Below, piece after piece: positions 48,316 through 58,430 of a stretch of DNA of 64,000 nt; position 1 is the first letter of the stretch, and the number at the start of each line of letters is the position of its first letter. This DNA comes from Legionella worsleiensis. Lineage in GTDB: Bacteria; Pseudomonadota; Gammaproteobacteria; Legionellales; Legionellaceae. Below the pieces are notes generated by a model. That model did no database searches. It had not been told where the DNA came from and was given only the letters and a program-made list of their open reading frames with translations. Location of the stretch: NCBI RefSeq assembly GCF_001467535.1, contig NZ_LNZC01000029.1, forward strand, positions 5,180 to 69,179. The letters run 5' to 3'. The position numbers and the translations under genes were made by a program.

Positions 48316-48325
48316 AAAACCTCCT

Positions 48326-48937
48326 TTAAGGCTTATTAATAGTCCATAGTGAGCATAACATACCACAGTAATCACCATACCAGGAAGTAGCGGTAATCAC
48401 TCTTGAATTTCGAGCCGCTTCAATATCGCCCTGAATCATAGGACCTAAACGATTATTTAAATCAGTGGTCATGGGATCTTTATTTCTGTTTTCATACAGA
48501 CAAGAACAATATTGGCTCAATGCAGTTAAACTACTATGAAATACCTCATCACTGAGATCCGTTAACGAATTTATTCCCAAGTCCCGTTGCAATAATTCAA
48601 TAAAATTTTTATTAACATATGCAGACATTGGAGAGCTGTAGCGAGAAAGAACCAGTATGTATATTCCTCTTAGCGCCTGGTTTTTAAATTCTGTAAACTC
48701 ATGCGGTTTGACCAGTGTATTATTGGAACATGCTCGGAGGTAGAAAAATAAATTGGCTTCAAAATCCATATCGAAACTGGTAGCAATCATTTCAATGATC
48801 ATGGAATCATTCAAAGAACCAGCACTGGGTAATAATGCAGAAAAAAAACCCATACAGCCCATGTATTGAGAATTGCTACGAGTAAGCTTACTGGTTAGTA
48901 GCATTGCGTTTTGCTTCAATTCGGCAAACTCGAGCAT
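48326..48937 (-). CDS. Unknown protein, candidate effector partner (203 aa)
   Basis: The start MLEFAELKQNAMLLTSKL follows AGGAGA at 7 bases. The protein is helical and has no recognisable domain, with a slightly hydrophobic middle (ALRGIYILVLSRYSSP) but no clear membrane helix. It carries several Cys (CMGF, CSCLYE, CGMLC), fairly many for a 200-residue cytosolic protein. It is first in a two-gene unit with the 420-residue protein. Unknown function; the effector role is inferred from location, orphan status and AT-rich composition. Confidence 0.5.
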   Translation of the reverse strand: MLEFAELKQNAMLLTSKLTRSNSQYMGCMGFFSALLPSAGSLNDSMIIEMIATSFDMDFEANLFFYLRACSNNTLVKPHEFTEFKNQALRGIYILVLSRYSSPMSAYVNKNFIELLQRDLGINSLTDLSDEVFHSSLTALSQYCSCLYENRNKDPMTTDLNNRLGPMIQGDIEAARNSRVITATSWYGDYCGMLCSLWTINKP

Positions 48938-49111
48938 GGCATTTCTCCTGCTGGTGTTTACCCGCAATAATGCAGCGAGCAATTAGTCCTGCTCAACCAG
49001 GACACCTTTAATTTTTATATCAACCTATACAAGAGATTGCAAGAATTTATTTGTTTTATGTTCATCAAACCCCGCTTTTAACTCTGCTAGATATAAAATA
49101 TCTATGAACAT

Positions 49112-49165
49112 GACAAAAAAAATTGGTCATGCCCGCACAGGCAGGCAACCATGCGCAAGCATGAC
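49112..49165 (-). terminator. Terminator of mpl
   Basis: On the minus strand, GTCATGC and GCATGAC pair around a long inner region that itself can form TGCGCA-type hairpins. It is followed directly by CAATTTTTTTT. Position and U-run support a Rho-independent terminator just beyond the mpl stop. Confidence 0.7.
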
Positions 49166-49193
49166 AAATTTATTATCATGTGAAGGGTATTAA

Positions 49194-50558
49194 TTATGAA
49201 AACCGATGATCAATAGATTGCACCAGTTGATGATGGATGCCATTAAATCCCCTGTTGCTCATCACCAAAATTGCATCACCAGCTCTCAATACACCCGTAA
49301 TTTCGTTAACAATTTCATTATTATCTCTACAAATTTTATAGGGACAAGTCCATGCCTTCAGTGATGGATTCAAATCAAAGTCCTGAGGTTCCAATATAAA
49401 AGCACCGTCAACAGGTGCCAAAGCATGCGCCATTTCTCCAGCATGAACCCCTGTGCGCATGGTATAGGAAGCAAACTCCATAACAGCGAATATACGCTGA
49501 TGCCTTTTACTACGAATTAAAGCATCAATAGTCTTGGTAATTGCAGTAGGATGATGAGCAAAGTCATCATACACAGTAATACCATGACGGTCAGATTTGA
49601 CCTCCAAACGCCTCTTGACCGGAGTAAACAACTCTAAAGCTTTTGCTGCAACTTCAGGATTTACCCCTGCATTGGCGCTGGCAGCAACAGCAGCCAAAGC
49701 ATTTTCTACGTTAAAACGACCAATTAAGTTCCAATGAATTTCGGCAACAACCCTACCCTGATGAAGAACTTTAAATGCTGAACCGCTGTCATTGAGTAAT
49801 TCTGCTGCCCAATCAGCATCGCCCATTAAAGACAACTCCTCTAATCGAGAATAAGTGCCTCGAGCCAAAACCTCATTTAACGCTTTGTCATTACGAGGTT
49901 TTATTGCAACACCACTTGCTGGTATCGTTCTTAATAGAAAATGAAATTGTTGTTGAATGGCAGCTAAATCAGGATAAATGTCGGCATGATCAAATTCAAG
50001 ATTATTTAACACGGCAATTCGTGGACGATAGTGCATGAATTTGGGCCGCTTATCAAAAAATGCCGAATCGTATTCATCGGCTTCTATGACAAACCACGCT
50101 CCAGTTCCCAAGCGTGCACTGGTATTAAAGTCGGTTGCAACACCACCAATTAAAAAACCAGGATTAAATCCTGCGTGATCCAATATCCAGGCTATCATGG
50201 AAGTAGTGGTTGTTTTTCCATGGGTACCAGCAACAGCGATGACCTTATATCGAGGTAAAATATGCTCTGCAAGCCATTGCGGACCTGATGTATAGTTTTT
50301 ACCGGCTTCTATTACTGCCTCTAAAACAGGCATTCCTCTTTTGATGGCATTACCCACAACGACTAAATCCGCTTGCAAAGCCTGGGTGCTGTCGTCATAA
50401 CCCTCAGTCCATGAAATCCCTTTGGCTGCAAGTAAGTCACTGACAGGAGGATAACAGTTCGCATCGCTTCCAGTCACTTTAAACCCGGCATCCCTTGCAA
50501 TTAACGCCAAAGCGCTCATAAAAGTGCCACTTAATCCTAATATATGCAAATGTGTCAT
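49194..50558 (-). CDS. mpl: UDP-MurNAc:L-Ala-D-Glu-mesoDAP ligase Mpl
   Basis: Recycles the tripeptide released from old peptidoglycan by joining it to UDP-MurNAc. 454 residues with the Mur ligase order: N-terminal Rossmann domain (HILGLSGTFMSALALIAR and GSDANCYPP), ATP loop AVAGTHGKTTTTSMIAWILD near 108, EADEYDSAFFDKRPKFMHYRP, and YDDFAHHPTAITKTIDAL. GTFM replaces the GxGMSG form seen in MurC, favouring Mpl. It lies 4 bases from the membrane protein upstream. Confidence 0.92.
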   Translation of the reverse strand: MTHLHILGLSGTFMSALALIARDAGFKVTGSDANCYPPVSDLLAAKGISWTEGYDDSTQALQADLVVVGNAIKRGMPVLEAVIEAGKNYTSGPQWLAEHILPRYKVIAVAGTHGKTTTTSMIAWILDHAGFNPGFLIGGVATDFNTSARLGTGAWFVIEADEYDSAFFDKRPKFMHYRPRIAVLNNLEFDHADIYPDLAAIQQQFHFLLRTIPASGVAIKPRNDKALNEVLARGTYSRLEELSLMGDADWAAELLNDSGSAFKVLHQGRVVAEIHWNLIGRFNVENALAAVAASANAGVNPEVAAKALELFTPVKRRLEVKSDRHGITVYDDFAHHPTAITKTIDALIRSKRHQRIFAVMEFASYTMRTGVHAGEMAHALAPVDGAFILEPQDFDLNPSLKAWTCPYKICRDNNEIVNEITGVLRAGDAILVMSNRGFNGIHHQLVQSIDHRFS

Positions 50559-50562
50559 GATT

Positions 50563-51105
50563 TCATCGCCAAAAAGAAACTGTTAATACATTAACTGCTA
50601 TTAAACCAAATGCAGCCAGAACCGATTGAACTTGTGTGCTGTTCAAAGCAGATTTATAAATAAATGCAGTCAATACGAACTGCCAAAGAGATAAGCCCAA
50701 AGTAACAAACAAATATATCACAGCAAAAAATAAAACGAGTGGATTTTTTAATGTCGTTTGAACGAGATAAGGATCAAAGACAAATAAAGGAAAAGCCAGT
50801 AGATGAATGATAGCATGAGCGCTACACAAACAGGTCACGGTCTGTACCCATCGTGCCCCAAGGCCTCTAAAATAAAGAATAGCAAGCGTATAAAGTACAA
50901 ATGAAAGTACCAGACTCATCGCAATCAAAGCCGTCATCAGCAAATCATCAGAAAATTCAAGCGCCGAAAAACTCCATTGCAGAATCATGACTAAAATCAA
51001 GAATAACATACTGATTGCCATTAAAAAATGCGAGTAAGGCGTTTGGTCAGGCGTTACCCTAAACCGCACCAGATTCCAATATACTAAAAATAAAGATGCC
51101 AACAT
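50563..51105 (-). CDS. Unknown five-helix membrane protein
   Basis: A 180-residue, very hydrophobic protein. Helices are about 26-46, 57-79, 88-110 (weak), 122-147 and 160-176. I do not recognise a family with confidence; YIP1-like proteins have a similar layout. It sits between yhdP (8 bases upstream) and mpl (4 bases downstream), so it is cotranscribed with envelope genes. Confidence 0.7.
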   Translation of the reverse strand: MLASLFLVYWNLVRFRVTPDQTPYSHFLMAISMLFLILVMILQWSFSALEFSDDLLMTALIAMSLVLSFVLYTLAILYFRGLGARWVQTVTCLCSAHAIIHLLAFPLFVFDPYLVQTTLKNPLVLFFAVIYLFVTLGLSLWQFVLTAFIYKSALNSTQVQSVLAAFGLIAVNVLTVSFWR

Positions 51106-51112
51106 AATTTAA

Positions 51113-54100
51113 TCATTTTTTTATAATTTTTTTCTCAATACTCAATTGCTGAACTATGGGTTGATTCCATGGTCCAGAGATCTTATAACTGTATCCCGTA
51201 ATTTTTTGCATGCTTTGATTAATAATTTTATTCGCAACCCAGGCCGCAAGACCCGCTACAGGGCCACCGGCTATTGTCGCCACTATAGGCAAACTGGCGG
51301 TAATGTGTGGTGATATGTTCAGATTTAAATCGTACAGCCGTCGAGCCAAATCCAAATCTCCCTTCATACTGGCGTAGGCAACAGGACCATCAATATAACT
51401 GTCCTGGGTATTCATTATCCCTTTTCTGATAACAAAATTACCTTTGAACACATCAAAACTGTACCCCTGATGGGAGAGATCACTAAAATCAAGTTTCAAA
51501 CGTCTCGGTATGGTTTGCAGACTTAATATACTCAATAATTTACCCAAACCCAATTTTTCCTCTGTTTCAGGACTCAAATGAGTAATGCGGCCATTTTTAA
51601 GCTGCAGATACATACTTCCATTCAACGAAGCCAAAGAAAAATCATATAAACTGCCATTCCAGTTGCCTTTAAATTCCATATCGCCCTTACCGGCATCAAC
51701 GGCGGGTGTAATTTGCCACAGCTCCAAACTTTTAGCCAAATCGTTTAAATGCAACTTAACCTGCATTTTCGTTTGATTGACCTTTGCTTTTTGCGTCCAT
51801 TCACCATTAATCGTTACTTGATAATAAGGTGAATCAATTCTGCAATAATTAATTAACACGTGCTCAGGAGAAGATTGAGTCTTCAAAGTCATGTTGCCTA
51901 TCTTCTGGGTCCCGATAGAAAAATTATCAATACGTAAATTAAGATTAGGGATTTGGTCAGGGCTGGTTTTACCCGATATTTCATGATGGTCACCCTTTTT
52001 GTTAACCGGCGCCAGATGAAGACGCTTAATAAACCCGCTTAGGGAATGGGTTTTATTGTTATAAGTTAAATCACCCGAAACGTTGTTCTGATTCAGATTT
52101 AATGACCAAACGCCATCAGTCAACATTTTGGCCTTCACCGCCATGTGATCAAAGTGTTGATCAAGAAAAGTCAATTTGCCCAGGCTCACATTAATTATGC
52201 GTAACTTGTCCATCAAAGAAGAGTTAGGCTTTTGGCTAGCAAAGGCATCATATACTTTTTTCCATTCATATAAATCAAAACCATCCAAGGTACCCACTAT
52301 GGATAAGCCGGGTTTGTCCTGATAAATAGCTTGCGAACTTCCCAGCCGAATTTGTCCCGACTTAAATTCCAATCCATTCTTATTGTTCTCCAGCAAAACA
52401 TCCGAACTCAAAAGGCCATTATAGTTAGAGCGTTCCCGAATTGCCTTGTAAGAATTAAAATCAAGTTTAACCGATAAGGGCACCTTCCTTTCATGAGTTT
52501 TTCCTATAGGAGAAGGCAAGTCAATGGCTAATCCCTGCAGATCAGATTCCAACATCACACTGTCCATGTCATCTGGATTATCAGTAATTTTAATGGTCGC
52601 ATTAACAGCAAAAAGACCTTTTAATACGGACAAAACTGGAATATGAAATAATTTTTTTAAAGAATCTACAGTACATTCGCCGTTGATCACTACAGACGTT
52701 TCGGGTTCTGGTTTTTTAACAGATTGAATTTTAATATTTAAGGGAAAACCAAAAGCATTAGCAGTTAAGGCACTATGAGTTACGCCCTCCTCGTCAAAAG
52801 ACAAATCACCACGCACGTCTTCAACCTTAATAGCCCCTAATTGATGTTTTATGGCAACGGTATTATTTGCAAAGGTTAAATCACCTCTGACCAAATCATC
52901 ATCATTTTCAGGATACAAAGGAATTTCCAGACGCAGATTTAATCCTACCAGTCCTTCAATAGCCAGTCTCTTTAAAGAAGCAAGCTTTTTTTCCAGAGGG
53001 GATGACATGACAAAATTCATCATTTTTTGCGCTTGTCCACGGATAATTCCATGAATCAATAATGTTTCCTTATCCTTACCTATATCATCAATGCGCAGAT
53101 TCATTTCCCGAACAGGAACACCTTGAAAATCACCGTGAACCAAATCAATTTCAAGATTACGATTTTTCAAACGAATATAGCCTTCAAGATCTTTTATCAA
53201 CGGCCATTGGGAGGTAATCAATAATTCTCCCCCACTACCATGACTGACTATGGAAAATTCACCCGTGTTATTATCAAAAGGAAATTCGCTTAATAATCCG
53301 TTTAAACGAATCCTACCCGTTGCTTTGGCGATTTTTTTGAGATCCTTAGTCAACCATAAATAAAGCTTGGGCTTTAAGTATTCTTTTGGTAAATAAGCAA
53401 ACCATTGCTCAATGTTTTTAGCAGAAAAATCAAAATCCAATCGTGCATGCCCTAAAGAATTTGCGGTTACCTCATCAATCACGCCCTGGCCACTGATGGT
53501 TAAATCAGGTTTGCTCAAGACCAGACGTTCAATGCTGACTCTCAATCCATTGCTGAGTTCTTTCCAGTCAAATGCCCCATTAAGAATATCCAGCTTCTGA
53601 GCGGGGTAGTTGTTGACCTTGATTAATGCCTGTTCTGAATCAAACTCAAGACGGCCTTCTGTAGGCTGCCAATTGAGTGCGCCTGAAAGATTATCAACCG
53701 CAGGGATTGAATTAATGGCATTCCAGCCAAGTCGTTCGAAACGAGTAAGAATATAACTGACTTTTTTATTCTCTATAACCACCTGTGTATCGGTCAAAAT
53801 TCCGTGAGGTCTGGATTGTAATAATTGTTGCATGGACGATGGCCAATTAATCGCATCGGTAAGCAAAGACTCTATAATAATGGATTTGACAAAAAGCTGA
53901 TAACGGTGGTTTGGTTTACTGTAACGAAGTAAAAGTTGATTCTCAGGCCAGCTCACGCCAGCTGCTCGCAACTTAATTTGATCGGCCTGAAACGCCCATC
54001 CATTGCCTTGAAGTTTCCACGACAGATTAGCTGAAAAAGATTGAATCAACTCGTTAGATTTTTTATTGGTCAAGCGCCAGGCCAACCGTTTGAATTTAAC

Positions 54101-54940
54101 CTGAGCCTGGGCGGAACTAACGAGGCCTTTATCCAGATCAAGCCAAACAGCTACATCACCGTTGCCACCCTCCAGCTGGCCAGTGCTCTCTGGCATCATA
54201 TTTTGCCATTGAGCAGGGACAAGATGTTTTGCTGCCAGATATATTTGTCCTTGGGTATTTTGCAGATGTTCAGGATCAAACCGTATATCGCCAAGAAGTT
54301 CAAAGTCAGTGCTTTGGGTTTGCTCCAGTCGAGCATCACCTCGAATCTTGTAACGACCGCCCTTGTTAACAATTGAGACATTAAGTCCGCTTACCGGAAT
54401 TAATCCGCCATTACTAAAATAGAAATGGGCAGAAACATGCTTGATGATAAGACGCTCCTGTTGCGCCAACCACCCCAAGAGTTGCTGTTTTCGATCAGAA
54501 GTCAATTCATTTTCTTGAATAGAATCGGGGGCAATACCGTCAATAGTCCAACGTCCGTCGTGCTCACGAAACATAAGATGAACATTATCCAAATAAAGAA
54601 TACCTGGCTGGATGCGCCAATACCATAATGATTTAAATAAATTGACACCAACCGATAGCTGCTCCAGATGAATGTTTTTGTTTTTGGCGCCATACACATT
54701 AATGTTCTTGAGTTTAAGTACGGGATGAAACCAATACCATCCTGTTTCCATGGTTTGAACCGTAACCGGTTGTCCGACAAGAAGAGACAAATGATGCTCT
54801 ACTTCGCCTTTATATTGTTTAGCCCAAGGGGTTAAAGAGCGGAATAAGCTTGAAAAAACAGCAGCCAATATTATTGATATGGCCAACGCCATCCAAAATT
54901 TCTTAAGCAGATTATTCACCGAAAGGATTCGTTTAATCAT
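51113..54940 (-). CDS. yhdP: YhdP-family envelope protein (AsmA-like)
   Basis: YhdP proteins are large AsmA-like bridge proteins that help move phospholipids to the outer membrane. The preferred start [25 protein letters not shown] overlaps the fliJ stop by 8 bases and gives 1275 residues, the usual YhdP size; 19 codons more are possible. It has one N-terminal membrane helix (about 15-35) and then a long run of beta-strand repeats with hydrophobic alternation. The end carries the DUF3971/AsmA_2 pattern VAGLAAWVANKIINQSMQK, then YKISGPWNQP. The overlap with flagellar genes is unusual. Confidence 0.85.
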   Translation of the reverse strand: MIKRILSVNNLLKKFWMALAISIILAAVFSSLFRSLTPWAKQYKGEVEHHLSLLVGQPVTVQTMETGWYWFHPVLKLKNINVYGAKNKNIHLEQLSVGVNLFKSLWYWRIQPGILYLDNVHLMFREHDGRWTIDGIAPDSIQENELTSDRKQQLLGWLAQQERLIIKHVSAHFYFSNGGLIPVSGLNVSIVNKGGRYKIRGDARLEQTQSTDFELLGDIRFDPEHLQNTQGQIYLAAKHLVPAQWQNMMPESTGQLEGGNGDVAVWLDLDKGLVSSAQAQVKFKRLAWRLTNKKSNELIQSFSANLSWKLQGNGWAFQADQIKLRAAGVSWPENQLLLRYSKPNHRYQLFVKSIIIESLLTDAINWPSSMQQLLQSRPHGILTDTQVVIENKKVSYILTRFERLGWNAINSIPAVDNLSGALNWQPTEGRLEFDSEQALIKVNNYPAQKLDILNGAFDWKELSNGLRVSIERLVLSKPDLTISGQGVIDEVTANSLGHARLDFDFSAKNIEQWFAYLPKEYLKPKLYLWLTKDLKKIAKATGRIRLNGLLSEFPFDNNTGEFSIVSHGSGGELLITSQWPLIKDLEGYIRLKNRNLEIDLVHGDFQGVPVREMNLRIDDIGKDKETLLIHGIIRGQAQKMMNFVMSSPLEKKLASLKRLAIEGLVGLNLRLEIPLYPENDDDLVRGDLTFANNTVAIKHQLGAIKVEDVRGDLSFDEEGVTHSALTANAFGFPLNIKIQSVKKPEPETSVVINGECTVDSLKKLFHIPVLSVLKGLFAVNATIKITDNPDDMDSVMLESDLQGLAIDLPSPIGKTHERKVPLSVKLDFNSYKAIRERSNYNGLLSSDVLLENNKNGLEFKSGQIRLGSSQAIYQDKPGLSIVGTLDGFDLYEWKKVYDAFASQKPNSSLMDKLRIINVSLGKLTFLDQHFDHMAVKAKMLTDGVWSLNLNQNNVSGDLTYNNKTHSLSGFIKRLHLAPVNKKGDHHEISGKTSPDQIPNLNLRIDNFSIGTQKIGNMTLKTQSSPEHVLINYCRIDSPYYQVTINGEWTQKAKVNQTKMQVKLHLNDLAKSLELWQITPAVDAGKGDMEFKGNWNGSLYDFSLASLNGSMYLQLKNGRITHLSPETEEKLGLGKLLSILSLQTIPRRLKLDFSDLSHQGYSFDVFKGNFVIRKGIMNTQDSYIDGPVAYASMKGDLDLARRLYDLNLNISPHITASLPIVATIAGGPVAGLAAWVANKIINQSMQKITGYSYKISGPWNQPIVQQLSIEKKIIKK

Positions 54941-55385
54941 AGAGTTTTTTACTATACCATTGCTTTTGCGCATACTCATCACTTTCTTTCTGTTCATAGC
55001 GCTCTAATTTAATTTGTTCCGCTCTTTTAACTCGTTCAATCAATTTAGCTACCCCCTCTTCAGAAGCTTTTGCCTGTTTGTAGTTCAGTTCCATTTTATG
55101 CCTGGATTTTGCTAATTGTGCCAGATGACTGTTTAACTGAACCAAGGCCGTATCCAAATGACTGATAAAATTAATACGATTACGCATACGCCCGACAGTA
55201 CTGCCCTCATGACCTATTTGATCGAGCTCGTTTAAATAGTCATGCCGATACGTTATAAGCTGATCATGGCGTGTTTTATTTTGATTAAACTGGTCTTTAA
55301 CCTTCATAAGGTTCATTAAGGCTTGATTGGTTTCTTCTTTTTTTAACTGAAGCAGTTGCATTAATCGATCCAATCGTTGACTCAT
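54933..55385 (-). CDS. fliJ: Flagellar export chaperone FliJ
   Basis: A 150-residue coiled-coil protein that links FliI to the export gate. No catalytic motif is expected; the call rests on length, heptad-like sequence (about 1-130), start overlapping fliI as ATGA, and position directly after fliI. Sequence alone would give only moderate confidence. Confidence 0.85.
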   Translation of the reverse strand: MSQRLDRLMQLLQLKKEETNQALMNLMKVKDQFNQNKTRHDQLITYRHDYLNELDQIGHEGSTVGRMRNRINFISHLDTALVQLNSHLAQLAKSRHKMELNYKQAKASEEGVAKLIERVKRAEQIKLERYEQKESDEYAQKQWYSKKLYD

Positions 55386-56731
55386 GCCCCGCTCCCGATA
55401 GAGTTTGTAATCAAGTGCACAAGACTGGATACACTGTCATTAAAATTGACTTGTTCGTCTATACCCTGAGCAATATATCTTTTATATTGTTCAATAACAC
55501 TAATCGCCTTATCCAGCATGGGATCACTTCCCTTGGCGTACGCACCAAGTAAAATCAAATCTTTATTTTTTTCGTAAAGAGAGATTAGCTTTTTAAACGC
55601 AAGCGCATTTTTCATGTGTTCATCGGATACCACAGACTGCATCACCCTACTGATGGATGATTCAATATCAATTGCAGGATACTGTCCTTCTTCGGCAAGG
55701 CTTCTGCTTAAAACAATATGACCATCTAATATCGCACGAGCCGAATCAGCAATAGGATCTTGTAAATCATCTCCTTCCGTTAATACCGTGTAAAATGCCG
55801 TTATTGAACCTTTTCCAGGCATGCCATTTCCTGCCCGTTCTACCAGTTTGGGTAATTTGGTAAAGACTGAGGGAGGATAACCTTTGGTTGCTGGTGCTTC
55901 ACCAATAGATAAAGCAATCTCTCTTTGTGCCTGCGCAAATCGTGTAAGTGAGTCCATGAGTAACAACACGTGTTTCCCCTGATCACGAAAATATTCTGCG
56001 ATGCTGGTAGCAACCTTGGCTCCATGCAATCGCATCAATGGGCTTTCATCAGCGGGTGCGGCAACAACAACCGCCCTTTTTAATCCCTCTTCGCCCAAAT
56101 TAAATTCTATAAATTCCTTTACTTCTCGTCCCCGTTCACCAATCAAGCCTACAACAACTACATCGGCATTGGTAAAGCGGGTCATCATTCCCAACAAGAC
56201 CGATTTACCCACCCCACTACCGGCAAATAAACCAATTCGCTGCCCACGACCAACCGTTAACAATCCATTGATAGCTCGAACGCCGACATCCATTGGAGTA
56301 TCTACAGGAGCTCTTTTTAATGGATTAATGATTGGGCCAATAAGCGGGTAAGAATTAGGCAAATCCAGCGATGGCCCATCATCAATCAGCAATCCTGAAC
56401 CATTTAAGATTCGACCAAGTAGTTGAAATCCAACACCAACCTGGGCACTACGTCCAGTTGGACTGATTATCATTCCTGGCGCAAGTCCTTGTATTGCATC
56501 CAGAGACATTAAATAAACGCTATCATTACTGAATCCTACAACCTCCGCTTCTACCGATCGAGATTCATCTATATTGACCAAACAGCGTGCCCCTACTGGC
56601 TGATTAAATCCCTTTGCTTCCAGAGTCAAACCTATGGCACGACTTATCCTGCCGCAATGCAATAAACCCGAGTTTTTTTTATGGTTCATTTCCGAAAGGA
56701 TATGATGTAATTTTGACTGATAAAGAGTCAT
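55382..56731 (-). CDS. fliI: Flagellar export ATPase FliI
   Basis: F1-ATPase-like motor of the flagellar type III exporter. 449 residues: Walker [16 protein letters not shown] near 170, Walker [20 protein letters not shown] with the following [14 protein letters not shown], and [18 protein letters not shown]. The chain is full length. Overlaps fliJ and starts 3 bases after fliH ends. Confidence 0.96.
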   Translation of the reverse strand: MTLYQSKLHHILSEMNHKKNSGLLHCGRISRAIGLTLEAKGFNQPVGARCLVNIDESRSVEAEVVGFSNDSVYLMSLDAIQGLAPGMIISPTGRSAQVGVGFQLLGRILNGSGLLIDDGPSLDLPNSYPLIGPIINPLKRAPVDTPMDVGVRAINGLLTVGRGQRIGLFAGSGVGKSVLLGMMTRFTNADVVVVGLIGERGREVKEFIEFNLGEEGLKRAVVVAAPADESPLMRLHGAKVATSIAEYFRDQGKHVLLLMDSLTRFAQAQREIALSIGEAPATKGYPPSVFTKLPKLVERAGNGMPGKGSITAFYTVLTEGDDLQDPIADSARAILDGHIVLSRSLAEEGQYPAIDIESSISRVMQSVVSDEHMKNALAFKKLISLYEKNKDLILLGAYAKGSDPMLDKAISVIEQYKRYIAQGIDEQVNFNDSVSSLVHLITNSIGSGA

Positions 56732-56734
56732 TAT

Positions 56735-57376
56735 CTAGTCCTGAGGCTCGGAAGGCTCGGTTAGTGCATCGTTGTTAATGTATTGAGCAAATAAATTGGT
56801 TAATCGGCTATGTAACCTGCCATCCAATTCACTGTGCTTTCCCTTTAAATAAAAATCACCCCTGCTTAAAGCCGGATCAGCAAATAAAGCATGCGTAATT
56901 CCTGGAACTTCTTTCTCGTCTATTTCTGATTTAATCCACTCCGCATCCTCTGGATGCATTCCCAAAACGCTATCGCCACTTAAAGAGGGCAATTCCTTTT
57001 TTATTTCATCGAAAAGCATTTTAAACTTTTCTGGATGTACGGAAAGTTCTATTCCTATGCAATGTTGACATAACCAAATGACTGTTTTTATCATCTCTTG
57101 AACTAATTGTTCATCAAGAAGCTGTATGGGATTTTTAAACCATTCAATCCATTGCGCTAACTCCGCCTTTTTTTGCTCCAGTTCAGCCTTTGCCTGATTC
57201 ATGCCTTCAGCATAACCTTTTTCTATGGCCTCCTGTTTCAACAGAGCAATTTCATTTCTTAATTGCTCCTCCATATCGATTTGCGGTGGCTCTTCTGTTT
57301 TAGCCTGCTGGAATTCCCAGGTATTAAATCCCTTACCATTGGATCCCGTAGGAAAAGGCTCAAATTCTTTAGACAT
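56735..57376 (-). CDS. fliH: Flagellar export regulator FliH
   Basis: Binds and restrains FliI and tethers it to the C-ring. 213 residues: an acidic N-terminus, a central coiled coil (EEQLRNEIALLKQEAIEKGYAEG, with GYAEGMNQ of the family), and a C-terminal domain ending RLHSRLTNLFAQYIN. Position between fliG and fliI settles the name. Confidence 0.9.
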   Translation of the reverse strand: MSKEFEPFPTGSNGKGFNTWEFQQAKTEEPPQIDMEEQLRNEIALLKQEAIEKGYAEGMNQAKAELEQKKAELAQWIEWFKNPIQLLDEQLVQEMIKTVIWLCQHCIGIELSVHPEKFKMLFDEIKKELPSLSGDSVLGMHPEDAEWIKSEIDEKEVPGITHALFADPALSRGDFYLKGKHSELDGRLHSRLTNLFAQYINNDALTEPSEPQD

Positions 57377-57438
57377 ATGCTGAAATACCTTACAGTAAAA
57401 GACAATTACACATTGGATTACCTTAATGCAAAGAGCAA

Positions 57439-58428
57439 TTAAATCATTTCATCACCGCCCTTGGATCCAAGAGATATCTTGCCATCCTCAGCAAGAGCTC
57501 TGGCAATAGCGAGAATTTCTCTTTGCGCACGTTCAACATCGCTCAATTTAACGGGGCCTTGAACCTCAATATCGTCACGCAAAAGTTCGGCAGCACGTTT
57601 GGACATGTTTGAAAAAATTTTATCTCGAGTGGTTTCTGTTGTCCCTTTTAATGCAACTTTTAATTGTTCTGAGGTCACATCTCGCAACAAAGTCTGAACA
57701 CTTCTATCGTCCATATCGACTATGTTTTCAAACACAAACATCTTATCGCGAATTTTATCACTTAAATCCTCATCCCAATCTTTAATCTTATCAAGAACTT
57801 CCTCCTCCATAGCACCATCGAGAAAGTTAATGACATCAGCAACTGTTTTGATTCCTCCCACAGAAGCTGATTTTCCAACGGTTTGACCGCTAAGCTGTTT
57901 TTCTATGACTTTACCAAGTTCAGATATGGCTTCAGGCTTAACTGTATCGATATTACACATTCGCAATAATACCTCTGCACGTTTTTCCGCACTGAAATAA
58001 CTGACTACTTCGGCTGACTGTTCACAATCCAAATGGATTAAAATTGTTGCGATAATTTGTGGGTGTTCATTACGAATGACGTCGGCAATCAAGCGACCAT
58101 CAAGCCATTTTAGCTTATTCAAACCGCTGTCTTTATGGGAAATCAAAATCCTGTCAATAAAGGGCGTCGCTTTTTCCAAGCCCAATGCCTCAATGAGTAC
58201 GGTTCGTAAATAATGTTCTGTATCCACAGTCAAGCTGGTCTGATCACTGATAGTACTGATAAAATCAACCAACACCGATTGCATTTTAGCTTTACTCACT
58301 GAATTCAAAGATGAAATAGCCATACCCACTTTTTGAACCTGACGCGGCTCTAAATGTTTCAGAACTTCAGAAGCATTTTTTTCACCCATACTCAGTAACA
58401 AAATTGCTGCACGCTCTATTCCGTCCAT
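57439..58428 (-). CDS. fliG: Flagellar motor switch protein FliG
   Basis: Rotor protein at the base of the MS ring that meets the stator. 329 residues with GIERAAILLLSMGEKNASEVLKHL, the armadillo region EHPQIIATILIHLD, and the torque helix region LRDVTSEQLKVALKGTTETTRDKIFSNMSKRAAELLRDDIEVQGPVKLSDVE with its charged residues. Two bases separate it from fliF. Confidence 0.96.
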   Translation of the reverse strand: MDGIERAAILLLSMGEKNASEVLKHLEPRQVQKVGMAISSLNSVSKAKMQSVLVDFISTISDQTSLTVDTEHYLRTVLIEALGLEKATPFIDRILISHKDSGLNKLKWLDGRLIADVIRNEHPQIIATILIHLDCEQSAEVVSYFSAEKRAEVLLRMCNIDTVKPEAISELGKVIEKQLSGQTVGKSASVGGIKTVADVINFLDGAMEEEVLDKIKDWDEDLSDKIRDKMFVFENIVDMDDRSVQTLLRDVTSEQLKVALKGTTETTRDKIFSNMSKRAAELLRDDIEVQGPVKLSDVERAQREILAIARALAEDGKISLGSKGGDEMI

Positions 58429-58430
58429 AA

